Assembly (NCBI GenBank): GCA_002457715.1
Contig: NTKN01000004.1
Location: 1-41,653 of the forward strand
Source: Cryomorphaceae bacterium MED-G14
GTDB taxonomy: Bacteria; Bacteroidota; Bacteroidia; Flavobacteriales; Flavobacteriaceae
Direction of reading: 5' to 3'
DNA length: 41,653 nucleotides
Shown in pieces: positions 1-8,740 of this stretch. Positions within the stretch are counted from its first letter, which is position 1; each line of letters opens with the position of its first letter. The notes beneath the pieces were generated by a model. The model was given only the letters and a program-made list of their open reading frames with translations, did no database searches and was not told the origin of the DNA. The position numbers were made by a program, and so were the translations under genes.

Positions 1-37
1 AAAAACCCCTGTAAATCAATGACTTACAAGGGTTTTT
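1..37 (-). terminator. Rho-independent terminator after tRNA-Ser
   Basis: Arms 1-14 and 24-37 form a 14-position stem around a 9-base loop. Read on the minus strand the single irregular pair is a G-U wobble, while on the plus strand it is a C-A mismatch, so the structure suits minus-strand transcription. It begins one base beyond the tRNA 3' end and finishes in a run of five U on that strand. Confidence 0.8.
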
Positions 38-38
38 G

Positions 39-123
39 CGGAGAAAGAGGGATTCGAACCCCCGGAGGTGTGACCCTCAACGGTTTTCAAGACCGCCGCA
101 TTCGACCACTCTGCCATTTCTCC
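39..123 (-). tRNA. tRNA-Ser (anticodon UGA)
   Basis: Read on the minus strand, a 7-bp acceptor stem (GGAGAAA / TTTCTCC) encloses a D-arm, an anticodon stem with loop CTTGAAA (anticodon TGA, complement of 87-89), a long variable arm and a T-arm containing GGTTCGAATCC. The long variable arm and UGA anticodon identify a serine type II tRNA. The discriminator base is G (position 39). CCA is not encoded. A terminator follows at once, and a TAnnTTTG element lies seven bases before the 5' end. Confidence 0.95.
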
Positions 124-130
124 TGGCTAG

Positions 131-138
131 CAAATATA
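131..138 (-). promoter_or_regulatory. -7 promoter element of tRNA-Ser
   Basis: On the minus strand this reads TATATTTG, an exact match to the Bacteroidota -7 consensus TAnnTTTG. It ends seven bases before the mature tRNA 5' end, so transcription would start close to that end. I do not see a clear TTG-type -33 element upstream. Confidence 0.55.
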
Positions 139-195
139 AAAAGTAATTTTTGATATCATAATCATTCTCTTATGTATTATATATAACTTTACTAA

Positions 196-963
196 ATGTT
201 AATTAGTCTATTAGATTTTCCTTGGGAATATCCTCTTTTAGTATTAGTAGGGTTAATTGTTGGTATAATTAACACTATGGCAGGCGGAGGTTCACTTTTA
301 ACATTACCAATTCTTATTTTTTTAGGTTTGCCATCCTCTGTTGCAAACGGAACTAATAGAATAGCTATAATGATGACTGCTTTTTCAGCTAATATGGGTT
401 TTAAAAGTATGGGTATATCGACTTTCCCTTTTAGTGCCTACACTGGTACTTGTGCTCTTGCTGGATCTATTATTGGTGCCCATATTGCAATTGACATTAA
501 TGATGAGTTGTTTAATAAGATTTTATCAGTTATTATGATATTGGTTATTTTAATAATTGTTTTTAAGCCTAAAATTGTTTCCAATAATCTTGCTTTAAGA
601 TTATCTGGAAAACATTTGAGACTGTCATGTATTGTATTTTTTTTCTTAGGTGTTTACGGTGGTTTCGTTAATGCTGGTATTGGATTTATAATAATGTTGT
701 TTCTTCACTATTATAACAGAATGAATCTTGTCAGGGTCAATGCAACAAAAGTTGTGATTGTTTTAGTTTACACTATCGGAGCTTTTTTGACTTTTGTTTT
801 TAATGATTTAGTAAATTATTCATATGGCATTTGTCTTGCATTAGGTACTATGATTGGAGGATGGAATGCAAGTAGATTTGCAGTAAAAAAAGGAGAAAAA
901 ATAATAAAAGTTTTTTTAGTTATTTCTGTTTTTATGATTTCAATAAAACTATGGTTATTTTAA
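196..963 (+). CDS. TauE/SafE family permease (sulfite exporter-like)
   Basis: The 255-residue protein is almost wholly hydrophobic, with about eight predicted membrane segments. It opens with the family hallmark near residues 22-34 (GIINTMAGGGSLLTLP-like, glycine-rich after a conserved N) and repeats a related segment in the second half (GGFVNAGIGFIIMLFL), as expected for the internally duplicated TauE/SafE fold. The family exports organosulfur or sulfite-type anions across the inner membrane; the substrate here cannot be told from sequence. The ATG follows TAACTTTA by four bases, so the transcript may be nearly leaderless. The gene is a single transcription unit and its stop shares the palindrome TTAA with the convergent ribBA stop. 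Length is normal for the family. Confidence 0.85.
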   Translation: MLISLLDFPWEYPLLVLVGLIVGIINTMAGGGSLLTLPILIFLGLPSSVANGTNRIAIMMTAFSANMGFKSMGISTFPFSAYTGTCALAGSIIGAHIAIDINDELFNKILSVIMILVILIIVFKPKIVSNNLALRLSGKHLRLSCIVFFFLGVYGGFVNAGIGFIIMLFLHYYNRMNLVRVNATKVVIVLVYTIGAFLTFVFNDLVNYSYGICLALGTMIGGWNASRFAVKKGEKIIKVFLVISVFMISIKLWLF

Positions 964-2078
964 TAATTAGTAGTTTTTAAAATCTCAATACCATAACCAA
1001 TTAATCCAACTCTTTTTAGACTTTTACTATTAGTAAGCAAGTTTAATTTATTAACACCTAATTTATGCAATATCTGAGCCCCAATACCGAAATCTTTAGG
1101 ATCCATTTTTTTATATCTGGTTGGTGTTTTTCCTTTGGAGATACTAATTTTAATTTTATTTAATCTTGAGATAAGTGAATTTTGTTCTTGTTCATGATTA
1201 ATAAAAACAACAATACCAGATTTATTTTTATTAATTTTTTTAAAAATCTTATCAAAATCCTGGTAATCGTTAATCATTAAATTATCTAAAATATTATTTA
1301 TTGAACCTAGTGAACTAATCCTTGTCAGTACTGGATCGTTTTTTTTCCAATTTCCTAGAGTTAAAGCGAGATGAATTTGATTATTGTTTGTTTGTTTAAA
1401 AACATTCAAATTATAATCTCCATAGATGGATTTAAACTCAAAGTTATCTGTTAATTCAATCAAGCTATCATTTTTCATTCTATAGGCAACCAGATCTTCA
1501 ATTGATATTATTTTTAAGTTTAATTTTTTTGCCAACTTAATTAGCTCTGGTAATCTAGCCATCGAACCATCTTTATTCATAATTTCACAAACAACACCTG
1601 CAGGCTTGAATCCAGCTAGTCTAGCTAAATCAATTGCAGCTTCCGTATGTCCTGTTCTTCTTAGTACACCACCAGATTTTCCAACCAATGGAAAAATATG
1701 ACCAGGTTTTGCTAAATCTCGTGATTTTGTATTTTCATTAACTAAGGCTTTTATAGTCTTTGAACGATCACTCGCAGAAATACCAGATGTTACACCATTT
1801 CCTTTTAAATCGACTGAAACTGTGAATGCTGTTTCCATTAATTCTGTGTTGTTTGTAACCATTGGATTCAGATTTAGTTCAGAACATCTTTCTGATGTTA
1901 ATGGAACACATATCAATCCTCTTCCTTCAGATGCCATAAAATTGATAATTTCTGGAGTTACATTTTCTGCAGGAAAAATAAAATCACCTTCATTTTCTCT
2001 GTTTTCATCATCTACAACAATAATGATGTTACCAGATTTTAATTCTTCAATAGCTTCTTCAATCGTATTTAAATTCAT
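960..2078 (-). CDS. ribBA: RibBA-type protein: DHBP synthase with degenerate GTP cyclohydrolase II domain
   Basis: Residues 1-200 form a complete 3,4-dihydroxy-2-butanone-4-phosphate synthase, which converts ribulose 5-phosphate for riboflavin synthesis: DDENRENEGD at 23-32 and TGHTEAAIDLARLAG at 142-156 are intact. Residues 205-372 align in order with GTP cyclohydrolase II (late block KDFGIGAQIL at 328-337, then LLTN) but contain no cysteine at all, so the three-Cys zinc site is gone, and the RQEGRGIGL-type block is replaced. I therefore expect RibB activity only, with the second half structural or regulatory; a working RibA must be elsewhere. Such degenerate second halves are, as I recall, common in Flavobacteriia. 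It is last in the nhaC-ftsK-permease-ribBA operon; its ATG overlaps the permease stop (ATGA). Confidence 0.9.
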   Translation of the reverse strand: MNLNTIEEAIEELKSGNIIIVVDDENRENEGDFIFPAENVTPEIINFMASEGRGLICVPLTSERCSELNLNPMVTNNTELMETAFTVSVDLKGNGVTSGISASDRSKTIKALVNENTKSRDLAKPGHIFPLVGKSGGVLRRTGHTEAAIDLARLAGFKPAGVVCEIMNKDGSMARLPELIKLAKKLNLKIISIEDLVAYRMKNDSLIELTDNFEFKSIYGDYNLNVFKQTNNNQIHLALTLGNWKKNDPVLTRISSLGSINNILDNLMINDYQDFDKIFKKINKNKSGIVVFINHEQEQNSLISRLNKIKISISKGKTPTRYKKMDPKDFGIGAQILHKLGVNKLNLLTNSKSLKRVGLIGYGIEILKTTNY

Positions 2079-3511
2079 TTATAAATTTTAAATTTTCTAA
2101 ATAACTGAATAAATTCATTATAAAAATTATCAATATTTATAATTGATTTATCAGAAGATGCTCTTATAATTAAATATATTCCAATTGGCAACATTATAAT
2201 GTTTGATACCCAACTTCCAACAAATGGATTAATTGAGCCATCCTCAGCAGCATTTTTAGCAAATGTACCAACAAAATGATAAGTTAAAAACAATATTAAT
2301 GCAATTATAACTGGATAACCAAAACCACCTTTTCTAATTATTGCACCAAGTGGTGCCCCAACAAAAAGGAGTATAATTGCCGTAAGAGAAATCGCATACT
2401 TATCATGTAAATTTGATTTATGAAGATTAATAAGTTTTTCTCTGATAAAAAAATTTGTTCTTTGAGTTTTTAAATTATTAATTTGATTTTCAATATTGTT
2501 TTGCATTGACGAAATGATTTGCATTTTTGATGGTTTGTCAAAATCACTTAATATGTTATTGTAATTATCAATTTCTGGAATTTTAGATTTATTTGTATAA
2601 TTGGTTTGAAAATTATATATCCCAGTTCTTTTATAAAAATTTTCAGAAAAACTATTGTATTGGTCAAATAATCTTTTTTCTAAAGAATCAATACTGATTT
2701 TAAGTTCATTTACATTTTGCATTCTAAACGTATTACTATATTTTTCATCAGAAAAATCAACATTATTAAGATCTTTTAAATCAATATATATCTCATGTTT
2801 CTCAAAATATATTTTTGTTTGCGGTTTAAACTGCTTTTTATCGGAGTTTTCATCAAACATTTCCTCATATCGATATCCATCATTAAGTTCTATTTTTAAA
2901 ATATCAGAATACTCATTACTAATTAATTTACCGTTCGATGCTTTTATAACAATTGTATTATCATTGTTTCTGTTTTGTTTATGTATAATAATATCTTTTA
3001 AGTTTGAATTATCATAACCATATTTTTCATCAACTTTTATATTCATAAATCCAATATTATTAAAAATACCTTCACTGATTGCTAACGATGGTTTTACTTT
3101 TGCTAAATTCTTTCTTAAATTATATGATTTGAATTCTGCATATGGAATCAAATTATTAGAAACAAAAAAGACACTAAAACATAGTAATATATTAAAAGCA
3201 ATTAAACTTCTCATTGATCTAAATAACGAAAGACCGGAGGACTTAATAGCCGCAAACTCATAGTTTTCAGCTAGATTTCCATAAGTCATAATTGAAGCTA
3301 GAAGTACGGTTAAAGGAAGAATTAATGGTATTAATTTTGGTGTGTAGTAAATTAAGAATTTAAAAATTATTTCATAATCAACTTCTTTTCCAGCTAAATC
3401 ATCAATAAACATCCATATTGTTTGAAAAATAAATACAAACATTATCAAGATGAAAAAACCAAAAAACTTTTTTAAATAGGAAACTAATATATATTTATCT
3501 AGAAGCTTCAT
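2075..3511 (-). CDS. LptF/LptG family (YjgP/YjgQ) permease
   Basis: This 478-residue protein has three N-terminal membrane segments (roughly 13-33, 50-75, 100-120), a long polar periplasmic stretch (about 125-370, the beta-jellyroll expected in LptF/G) and three C-terminal segments (about 372-450). The motif LLASIMTYGNLAENYEFAAIKSSG after the second segment is typical of the coupling-helix region. LptF/LptG pair with the ATPase LptB to extract lipopolysaccharide from the inner membrane. Whether this is the F or G type is not decidable here. It sits two bases after ftsK and overlaps ribBA by four, so it is translated from the ftsK operon. In many Flavobacteriia a lolA gene separates ftsK from this permease; there is no room for one here. 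Confidence 0.88.
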   Translation of the reverse strand: MKLLDKYILVSYLKKFFGFFILIMFVFIFQTIWMFIDDLAGKEVDYEIIFKFLIYYTPKLIPLILPLTVLLASIMTYGNLAENYEFAAIKSSGLSLFRSMRSLIAFNILLCFSVFFVSNNLIPYAEFKSYNLRKNLAKVKPSLAISEGIFNNIGFMNIKVDEKYGYDNSNLKDIIIHKQNRNNDNTIVIKASNGKLISNEYSDILKIELNDGYRYEEMFDENSDKKQFKPQTKIYFEKHEIYIDLKDLNNVDFSDEKYSNTFRMQNVNELKISIDSLEKRLFDQYNSFSENFYKRTGIYNFQTNYTNKSKIPEIDNYNNILSDFDKPSKMQIISSMQNNIENQINNLKTQRTNFFIREKLINLHKSNLHDKYAISLTAIILLFVGAPLGAIIRKGGFGYPVIIALILFLTYHFVGTFAKNAAEDGSINPFVGSWVSNIIMLPIGIYLIIRASSDKSIINIDNFYNEFIQLFRKFKIYK

Positions 3512-3513
3512 TT

Positions 3514-5799
3514 TTAATCACTTTTGATAATTTGATCAAGTTCAACTAAATTTTTTACTAACACAGATCTAGCTTTACTACCTTCAAAATTCCCAACAAT
3601 TCCTGCACTTTCAAGTTGATCTATTATTCTTCCAGCTCTGTTATATCCTAATTTTAATTTTCTTTGTATTAACGATGCTGAACCTTGTTGCGCTGTTACA
3701 ATAACCTCCGCAGCTTCTCGAAATAGTGGGTCTCTGTCTTCAATATCAATTGTATTGTTTTGTATTTTATCCTCCTCTATAAATTCAGGTAATATATAAG
3801 CATTAGTATATCCTTTTTGAGAACCAATTATTTCAGTTATTTTTTCAATTTCATCTGTATCCACAAATCCACACTGAAGTCTTATTAAATCATTCCCTTG
3901 AGTATAAAGCATATCTCCTCTTCCAATTAATTGGTCTGCACCTCCTGAATCTAAAATTGTTCTTGAGTCTACTTTAGAGGTAACCCTGAAAGCAATTCTT
4001 GCAGGGAAATTAGCTTTAATTAAACCAGTTATAACATTTACAGATGGTCGTTGAGTTGCAATTAGCAAATGAATTCCAACAGCTCTTGCTAACTGAGCAA
4101 GCCTTGCTATAGGTGTTTCAACTTCCTTTCCTGTTGTCATTATTAAATCTGCAAACTCATCAACAATTAGAATTAAATAAGGAAGAAATTTATGACCGTC
4201 GTTGGGGTTTAGTTTTCTTTTCTTAAACTTTATATTATATTCTTTAATATTCCTACACATAGCATTTTTGAGTAGATCATATCTCTGTTCCATTTCAATA
4301 CATAGTGAGTTTAATGTTTTTATAACAATTTTATTGTCCGTGATTATAGGTTCATCAGAATCAGGTAATTTAGCTAAATAATGTCTCTCAATTTTATTGA
4401 ATAATGTTAATTCAACTTTCTTAGGATCAACTAAAATAAATTTTATTTCAGATGGGTGTTTTTTGTAGAGTAATGATGTTATTATTGAGTTTATACCAAC
4501 AGATTTTCCCTGACCAGTAGCACCCGCCATCAAAAGATGCGGCATTTTTGATAAATCTACTACCAAAGTCTCATTACTTATAGTTTTTCCTAGTGCTAAT
4601 GGGAGTTCCATTTCAGCTTCTTGAAATTTTTTCGAAGATATGAGAGATTTCATTGAAACTGTTTTTCTATTCTTATTAGGAACTTCTATCCCAATTGTAC
4701 CTTTTCCTGGGATAGGGGCTATTATTCTAATTCCAAGTGCTGATAGTGATAATGCAATATCATCCTCTAAATTCTTGATTTTTGATATCCTTATTCCAGC
4801 TTCCGGTATAATTTCATAAAGAGTTACAGTTGGTCCGATAGTAGCTTTAATCTTATCAATACCAATTTTATAGTTTCTGAGTGTTTCAATTATTTTTTCT
4901 TTATTTTCCTCTAATTCTTCTTGATTAATTGTTATTACACCATCGTTATCATGTTCTGAAAGTATTTTTAATTGTGGTTTCTTGAAACTTTTTAGTTCAA
5001 GAGTATGATCATATTCACCATATTTATTTAAAATATTATTAGCCTCAGATTTTATTCTCTCCTCGTCATTAATTTTTTCAATTTTCATTTCAACTTCATC
5101 CTCAATTGTCTTTATTTCCTTTTCTCCCTCAAGGGATTCTATTTTTGAAAAATTTTGAATAGTTGGTTTTATAAATTCAACTTGTTTATCGTTTTTAAAA
5201 ATAAATTTTGTGTCATCTGTTGATTCATCAATTTTTGTATCATTTCTGGGTTTAGATTTAAGTATTGAAAATGTTTTTGAATAATTACTTTTTAAAAAAA
5301 ATAGAATTTTTTGAGGTGTTATTTTTAATACTATTACAATAAAAATAATAAATCCAAAGATCAAGAATAAAATTAAACCAATATCACCACTTAGATTTAT
5401 AATTATATTGTTGAGTTCAAACCCAAATATTCCTGAATAAATTTTATTACTTACAAAATATCCGCAAAAAATAGAAACCCAAACAGTAGATAATAGTATT
5501 GTAAAAGATCTGTTTAAAAGTTTATTTAATCCTTTATTAAGGCTCAATGATAGTCCGATGATTAAAAGATTAAAACAAATTAGTAATGATGCAACTCCAA
5601 AACTTTTATAAACTAGATAATAAGAAAGAAAGAATCCAATTTTATTACCCACATTTTCGAAATCATCGTCGGTTGTAAAAACATTGCTAATGAGAGATTG
5701 ATCATTTTGCCAGGTTGAAAAAAATGAAATAATTGAAATGGTAATTAAAAATGAAAAAACAATAAAGAAAACACCTGAAATTATTTTAAAATTATTCAT
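3514..5799 (-). CDS. ftsK: DNA translocase FtsK/SpoIIIE
   Basis: At 761 residues this is a standard short FtsK. Four membrane segments lie in residues 1-160, followed by an acidic/lysine-rich linker (about 170-290), the alpha/beta motor and a C-terminal winged-helix gamma domain (about 690-755) that would read KOPS-like polar sequences. The Walker A motif GATGQGKS is at 426-433 and Walker B LILIVDEFADL has D547 and E548. FtsK anchors at the division septum and pumps chromosome termini for dimer resolution by XerCD. Its ATG shares one base with the upstream nhaC stop (TAATG arrangement), and only two bases separate it from the LptF/G-like gene, so all four genes of this block should be one transcript. 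Confidence 0.97.
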   Translation of the reverse strand: MNNFKIISGVFFIVFSFLITISIISFFSTWQNDQSLISNVFTTDDDFENVGNKIGFFLSYYLVYKSFGVASLLICFNLLIIGLSLSLNKGLNKLLNRSFTILLSTVWVSIFCGYFVSNKIYSGIFGFELNNIIINLSGDIGLILFLIFGFIIFIVIVLKITPQKILFFLKSNYSKTFSILKSKPRNDTKIDESTDDTKFIFKNDKQVEFIKPTIQNFSKIESLEGEKEIKTIEDEVEMKIEKINDEERIKSEANNILNKYGEYDHTLELKSFKKPQLKILSEHDNDGVITINQEELEENKEKIIETLRNYKIGIDKIKATIGPTVTLYEIIPEAGIRISKIKNLEDDIALSLSALGIRIIAPIPGKGTIGIEVPNKNRKTVSMKSLISSKKFQEAEMELPLALGKTISNETLVVDLSKMPHLLMAGATGQGKSVGINSIITSLLYKKHPSEIKFILVDPKKVELTLFNKIERHYLAKLPDSDEPIITDNKIVIKTLNSLCIEMEQRYDLLKNAMCRNIKEYNIKFKKRKLNPNDGHKFLPYLILIVDEFADLIMTTGKEVETPIARLAQLARAVGIHLLIATQRPSVNVITGLIKANFPARIAFRVTSKVDSRTILDSGGADQLIGRGDMLYTQGNDLIRLQCGFVDTDEIEKITEIIGSQKGYTNAYILPEFIEEDKIQNNTIDIEDRDPLFREAAEVIVTAQQGSASLIQRKLKLGYNRAGRIIDQLESAGIVGNFEGSKARSVLVKNLVELDQIIKSD

Positions 5800-7223
5800 T
5801 ATATTTTTTTGATTTTATATTTAATAAGGGCAATTATTAAAGTTGTTATAGGGCTAAGCCAGTTAAAAATAGCGAATATAAAATAATCAAGAACATTAAC
5901 ATTCAAAACACTTGCTTGATAAGCACCACAAGTATTCCATGGAATTAACACAGATGTTACTGTGCCTGAATCCTCAATTGTTCTACTCAAGTTTAAGCTT
6001 GATAAATTTCTATCACTGTAAGCTTTAGAAAACATTTTTCCTGGAACAACTATAGCTAAATACTGATCAGAAGCAGAAACATTAACTGTTAAACAACTTA
6101 TAACAGTGCTGGAAAACAAACCAAACATTGATTTTGTTTTTTTTAGCAAAAAATAAGAAATACGTTTAAGTGCTCCTATTGCTTCCATAACACCTCCAAA
6201 AATCATTGCGCAAATTACAAGCCAGATTGTATTCAACATTCCCTTCATACCACCTGTGTAAAATAAATCATCTAAAGAACTATTTCCCGTTTCAATTTTT
6301 GTTTCACTTACAATTGAATTAATTATAAATTCATATGTACTTAAGACATTATCAGATGTAAAGCTTGATATCAAATTATTTTGAAATACTAAGATTAAAA
6401 AGGCTGCGGTTATAATTCCAATAAATAAAGAAATTACTGGGTTAATTTTTCTTATTATTAAAACGATAACAATAATTGGTACAAAAAATAAAATGGGTGA
6501 TATAAAAAAATAATCTTTTATAGATTCAACATAATTAAGCTTTTCAATACTATCACTTGGCATATTAAAAATATTATAAGATGTAAAAAAAATTAGAGTA
6601 ATAATTATTGTTGGAAAGGTTGTTATTGTCATATATTTTATATGCTCAAAAAGATTAGATTCTGTGACTGCAGCCGCTAAATTTGTAGTATCACTAAGTG
6701 GAGACATTTTATCACCAAAATAGGCGCCTGAAATTATAGCTCCTGCAACTAACCCTAAATCAAATCCTAAAACCTTTCCTATTCCAATCAAACCTATGCC
6801 AATTGTTGCAGTGGTAGACCAACTGCTTCCAGTTGAAATAGCAACAATAGCACTTATAATCACACAAGTTGGCAAAAAGAAACTAACATTAATTAATTTA
6901 AGACCATAGTAAATCATTGAAGGAATAATGCCACTAATCATCCATGATCCTGATAAACCACCAACAAGTAAAAGAATTATTATAGGAGTGCTTATTGATT
7001 TTAAATTATTTGAAATAGTATTAAAAATAGTTTCCGCTTTTACTTTATTTTTTATTCCAAAAAAAAATGCAATTGAAGAACCTATTATTAAAATTAATTG
7101 ATTAGAACCATTCAGTGAAGAATCTCCATATATGCTTACATTTAAGTATAGTAATGTAACTAGTGCAATTATAGGAATAATTGAATCAAATAAGGAAATT
7201 AGTTTTTTATTTTCAATACTCAT
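5799..7223 (-). CDS. nhaC: Na+/H+ antiporter, NhaC family
   Basis: The 474-residue protein has about 11-12 membrane segments. Family signatures are clear: GSSWSTTATIGIGLIGIG, then GAYFGDKMSPLSDTTNLAAA, and later LSRTIEDSGTVTSVLIPWNTCGA. NhaC-type carriers exchange external protons for cytoplasmic sodium (some members exchange organic ions, such as malate/lactate), which fits a marine cell. It is the first gene of the operon that continues into ftsK. No TAnnTTTG element is obvious in the 113 bases shared with lpd. Placement of an ion antiporter ahead of ftsK looks incidental. Function as a Na+/H+ antiporter is inferred from family; substrate is not proven. Confidence 0.9.
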   Translation of the reverse strand: MSIENKKLISLFDSIIPIIALVTLLYLNVSIYGDSSLNGSNQLILIIGSSIAFFFGIKNKVKAETIFNTISNNLKSISTPIIILLLVGGLSGSWMISGIIPSMIYYGLKLINVSFFLPTCVIISAIVAISTGSSWSTTATIGIGLIGIGKVLGFDLGLVAGAIISGAYFGDKMSPLSDTTNLAAAVTESNLFEHIKYMTITTFPTIIITLIFFTSYNIFNMPSDSIEKLNYVESIKDYFFISPILFFVPIIVIVLIIRKINPVISLFIGIITAAFLILVFQNNLISSFTSDNVLSTYEFIINSIVSETKIETGNSSLDDLFYTGGMKGMLNTIWLVICAMIFGGVMEAIGALKRISYFLLKKTKSMFGLFSSTVISCLTVNVSASDQYLAIVVPGKMFSKAYSDRNLSSLNLSRTIEDSGTVTSVLIPWNTCGAYQASVLNVNVLDYFIFAIFNWLSPITTLIIALIKYKIKKI

Positions 7224-7321
7224 TTTATTCTATCCTATACTATATTGCTAATATATTCAAAATTCAACTTTATACATCTTAAAATAAACTATTAAAATCA
7301 ATTTTAATTATTAGGTATTTG

Positions 7322-7329
7322 TATTTTTG
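7322..7329 (+). promoter_or_regulatory. -7 promoter element of lpd
   Basis: TATTTTTG matches TAnnTTTG exactly and ends seven bases before the lpd ATG at 7337, the same spacing seen before the tRNA-Ser 5' end. It implies a leader of only a few bases or none. It also argues for the 7337 ATG over the in-frame TTG at 7319, which would lie upstream of this element. Confidence 0.5.
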
Positions 7330-7336
7330 TATCTCA

Positions 7337-8740
7337 ATGTCACAAAATAAATATGATGTAGTTGTTATTGGATCAGGTCCAGGAGGATATGTATGTGCAA
7401 TAAGGCTTTCTCAACTTGGATTTAATACAGCAATAATTGAAAAATATAATTCATTAGGCGGTACCTGTCTAAATGTTGGATGCATTCCTTCTAAATCTTT
7501 ATTAGATTCATCTCACCATTATCATGATATTTTAAAAAATGCTTCAACTCATGGTATTGAAATTAATGGAGAAATTAAACTAGATTTCCATAAAATGATT
7601 GAAAGAAAAAACAGTGTTGTGAATCAAACTGTTAAGGGAATTGACTTTTTAATGAATAAAAATAAAATTAAAGTTTTTAATGGTTCAGCATCATTTTCCA
7701 ATTCTTCAACAATTTTAATTGATGGAATTGATGAGCCAATTATTTTTGACAAATGTATAATTGCAACAGGATCAAAACCAATTTCATTACCATTTATAAA
7801 TATTGATAAAAAAAGAATCATAACATCCACTGAAGCTTTATCTCTTAATCAAATTCCAAAACATTTAGTTATAATTGGAGGTGGTGTTATTGGTTTGGAA
7901 CTTGGACAAGTTTATAGAAGGTTAGGTTCTGATGTTTCAGTTATTGAATATTCAGATAGAATTACTCCATTTATGGATGATGATGTTTCTAAAGAATTAT
8001 TAAAAGTACTAAAAAAGGAAAAAATTAATTTTTATTTATCTCACGAAGTTTTTCAGGCAGAAAATCAAGGTGAACATGTTAGTGTGAAAGCAAGAAATTT
8101 AAATGGAGATATTAAGGATTTTAATTGTGATTTTTGTTTAGTTTCAGTTGGAAGAAAGGCTTACACAGTTGGTTTAAATCTAGATAAAGTTAATGTTGAA
8201 TTAGACAGTAAAGGAAAAATAAAAGTTGATAATAAATTTCAATCCTCAAATAAAAATATATATGCTATTGGCGATGTAATAAGTGGGCCTATGCTTGCTC
8301 ATAAAGCTGAGGAAGAAGGTATTGCAGTTGCAGAAATTTTAAAAAATCAAAAACCACATATTGATTACAATTTAATTCCTAATGTTATATATACTTGGCC
8401 TGAAGTTGCATCGGTTGGTAAGACTGAAAAAGAGTTAATAAAAGAAAATATTGATATAAAAATAGGAAAATTCCCTATGCGAGCCCTTGGAAGGTCTCGT
8501 GCAAGTAGTGACCTAGACGGTTTTGTAAAAATTATTGCTGATAAAAAATCTGATGAAATTCTTGGAGTTCATATTATTGGTGCAAGAGCAGCTGATTTAA
8601 TTATTGAGGGTGTAACAGCAATGGAGTTTAGAGCTTCATGTGAGGATATTTCAATGATGAGCCATCCACATCCAACATACTCTGAAGCAATGAAAGAAGC
8701 AGCATTATCAGCTCTTGAAAATAGACCTTTACATATTTAA
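7337..8740 (+). CDS. lpd: Dihydrolipoamide dehydrogenase (E3)
   Basis: E3 reoxidises dihydrolipoamide on the 2-oxoacid dehydrogenase complexes and glycine cleavage system, passing electrons to NAD+. The 467-residue protein has the FAD-binding GSGPGGY at 12-18, the redox disulfide in GGTCLNVGCIPSK (C44, C49), the NAD-binding GGGVIGLE, the second FAD site AIGDV, and the C-terminal HPHPTYSEA containing the catalytic His-Glu pair. I start at ATG 7337 rather than the in-frame TTG six codons earlier because the family begins near this Met and the probable promoter element lies between the two. It is monocistronic, with no E1 or E2 gene nearby, and its stop is nested with the sulfatase stop (TTAA). 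Confidence 0.96.
   Translation: MSQNKYDVVVIGSGPGGYVCAIRLSQLGFNTAIIEKYNSLGGTCLNVGCIPSKSLLDSSHHYHDILKNASTHGIEINGEIKLDFHKMIERKNSVVNQTVKGIDFLMNKNKIKVFNGSASFSNSSTILIDGIDEPIIFDKCIIATGSKPISLPFINIDKKRIITSTEALSLNQIPKHLVIIGGGVIGLELGQVYRRLGSDVSVIEYSDRITPFMDDDVSKELLKVLKKEKINFYLSHEVFQAENQGEHVSVKARNLNGDIKDFNCDFCLVSVGRKAYTVGLNLDKVNVELDSKGKIKVDNKFQSSNKNIYAIGDVISGPMLAHKAEEEGIAVAEILKNQKPHIDYNLIPNVIYTWPEVASVGKTEKELIKENIDIKIGKFPMRALGRSRASSDLDGFVKIIADKKSDEILGVHIIGARAADLIIEGVTAMEFRASCEDISMMSHPHPTYSEAMKEAALSALENRPLHI

Noticed and set aside
2655-3017. 120-codon open frame antisense to the LptF/G-like gene
   Set aside because: Its sequence is the Ser/Phe/Leu-rich antisense image of a lysine-, glutamate- and asparagine-rich protein; not a real gene.
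7319-7336. In-frame TTG upstream of lpd that would add six residues
   Set aside because: It lies just upstream of the likely -7 element TATTTTTG, and the family N-terminus matches the ATG at 7337.
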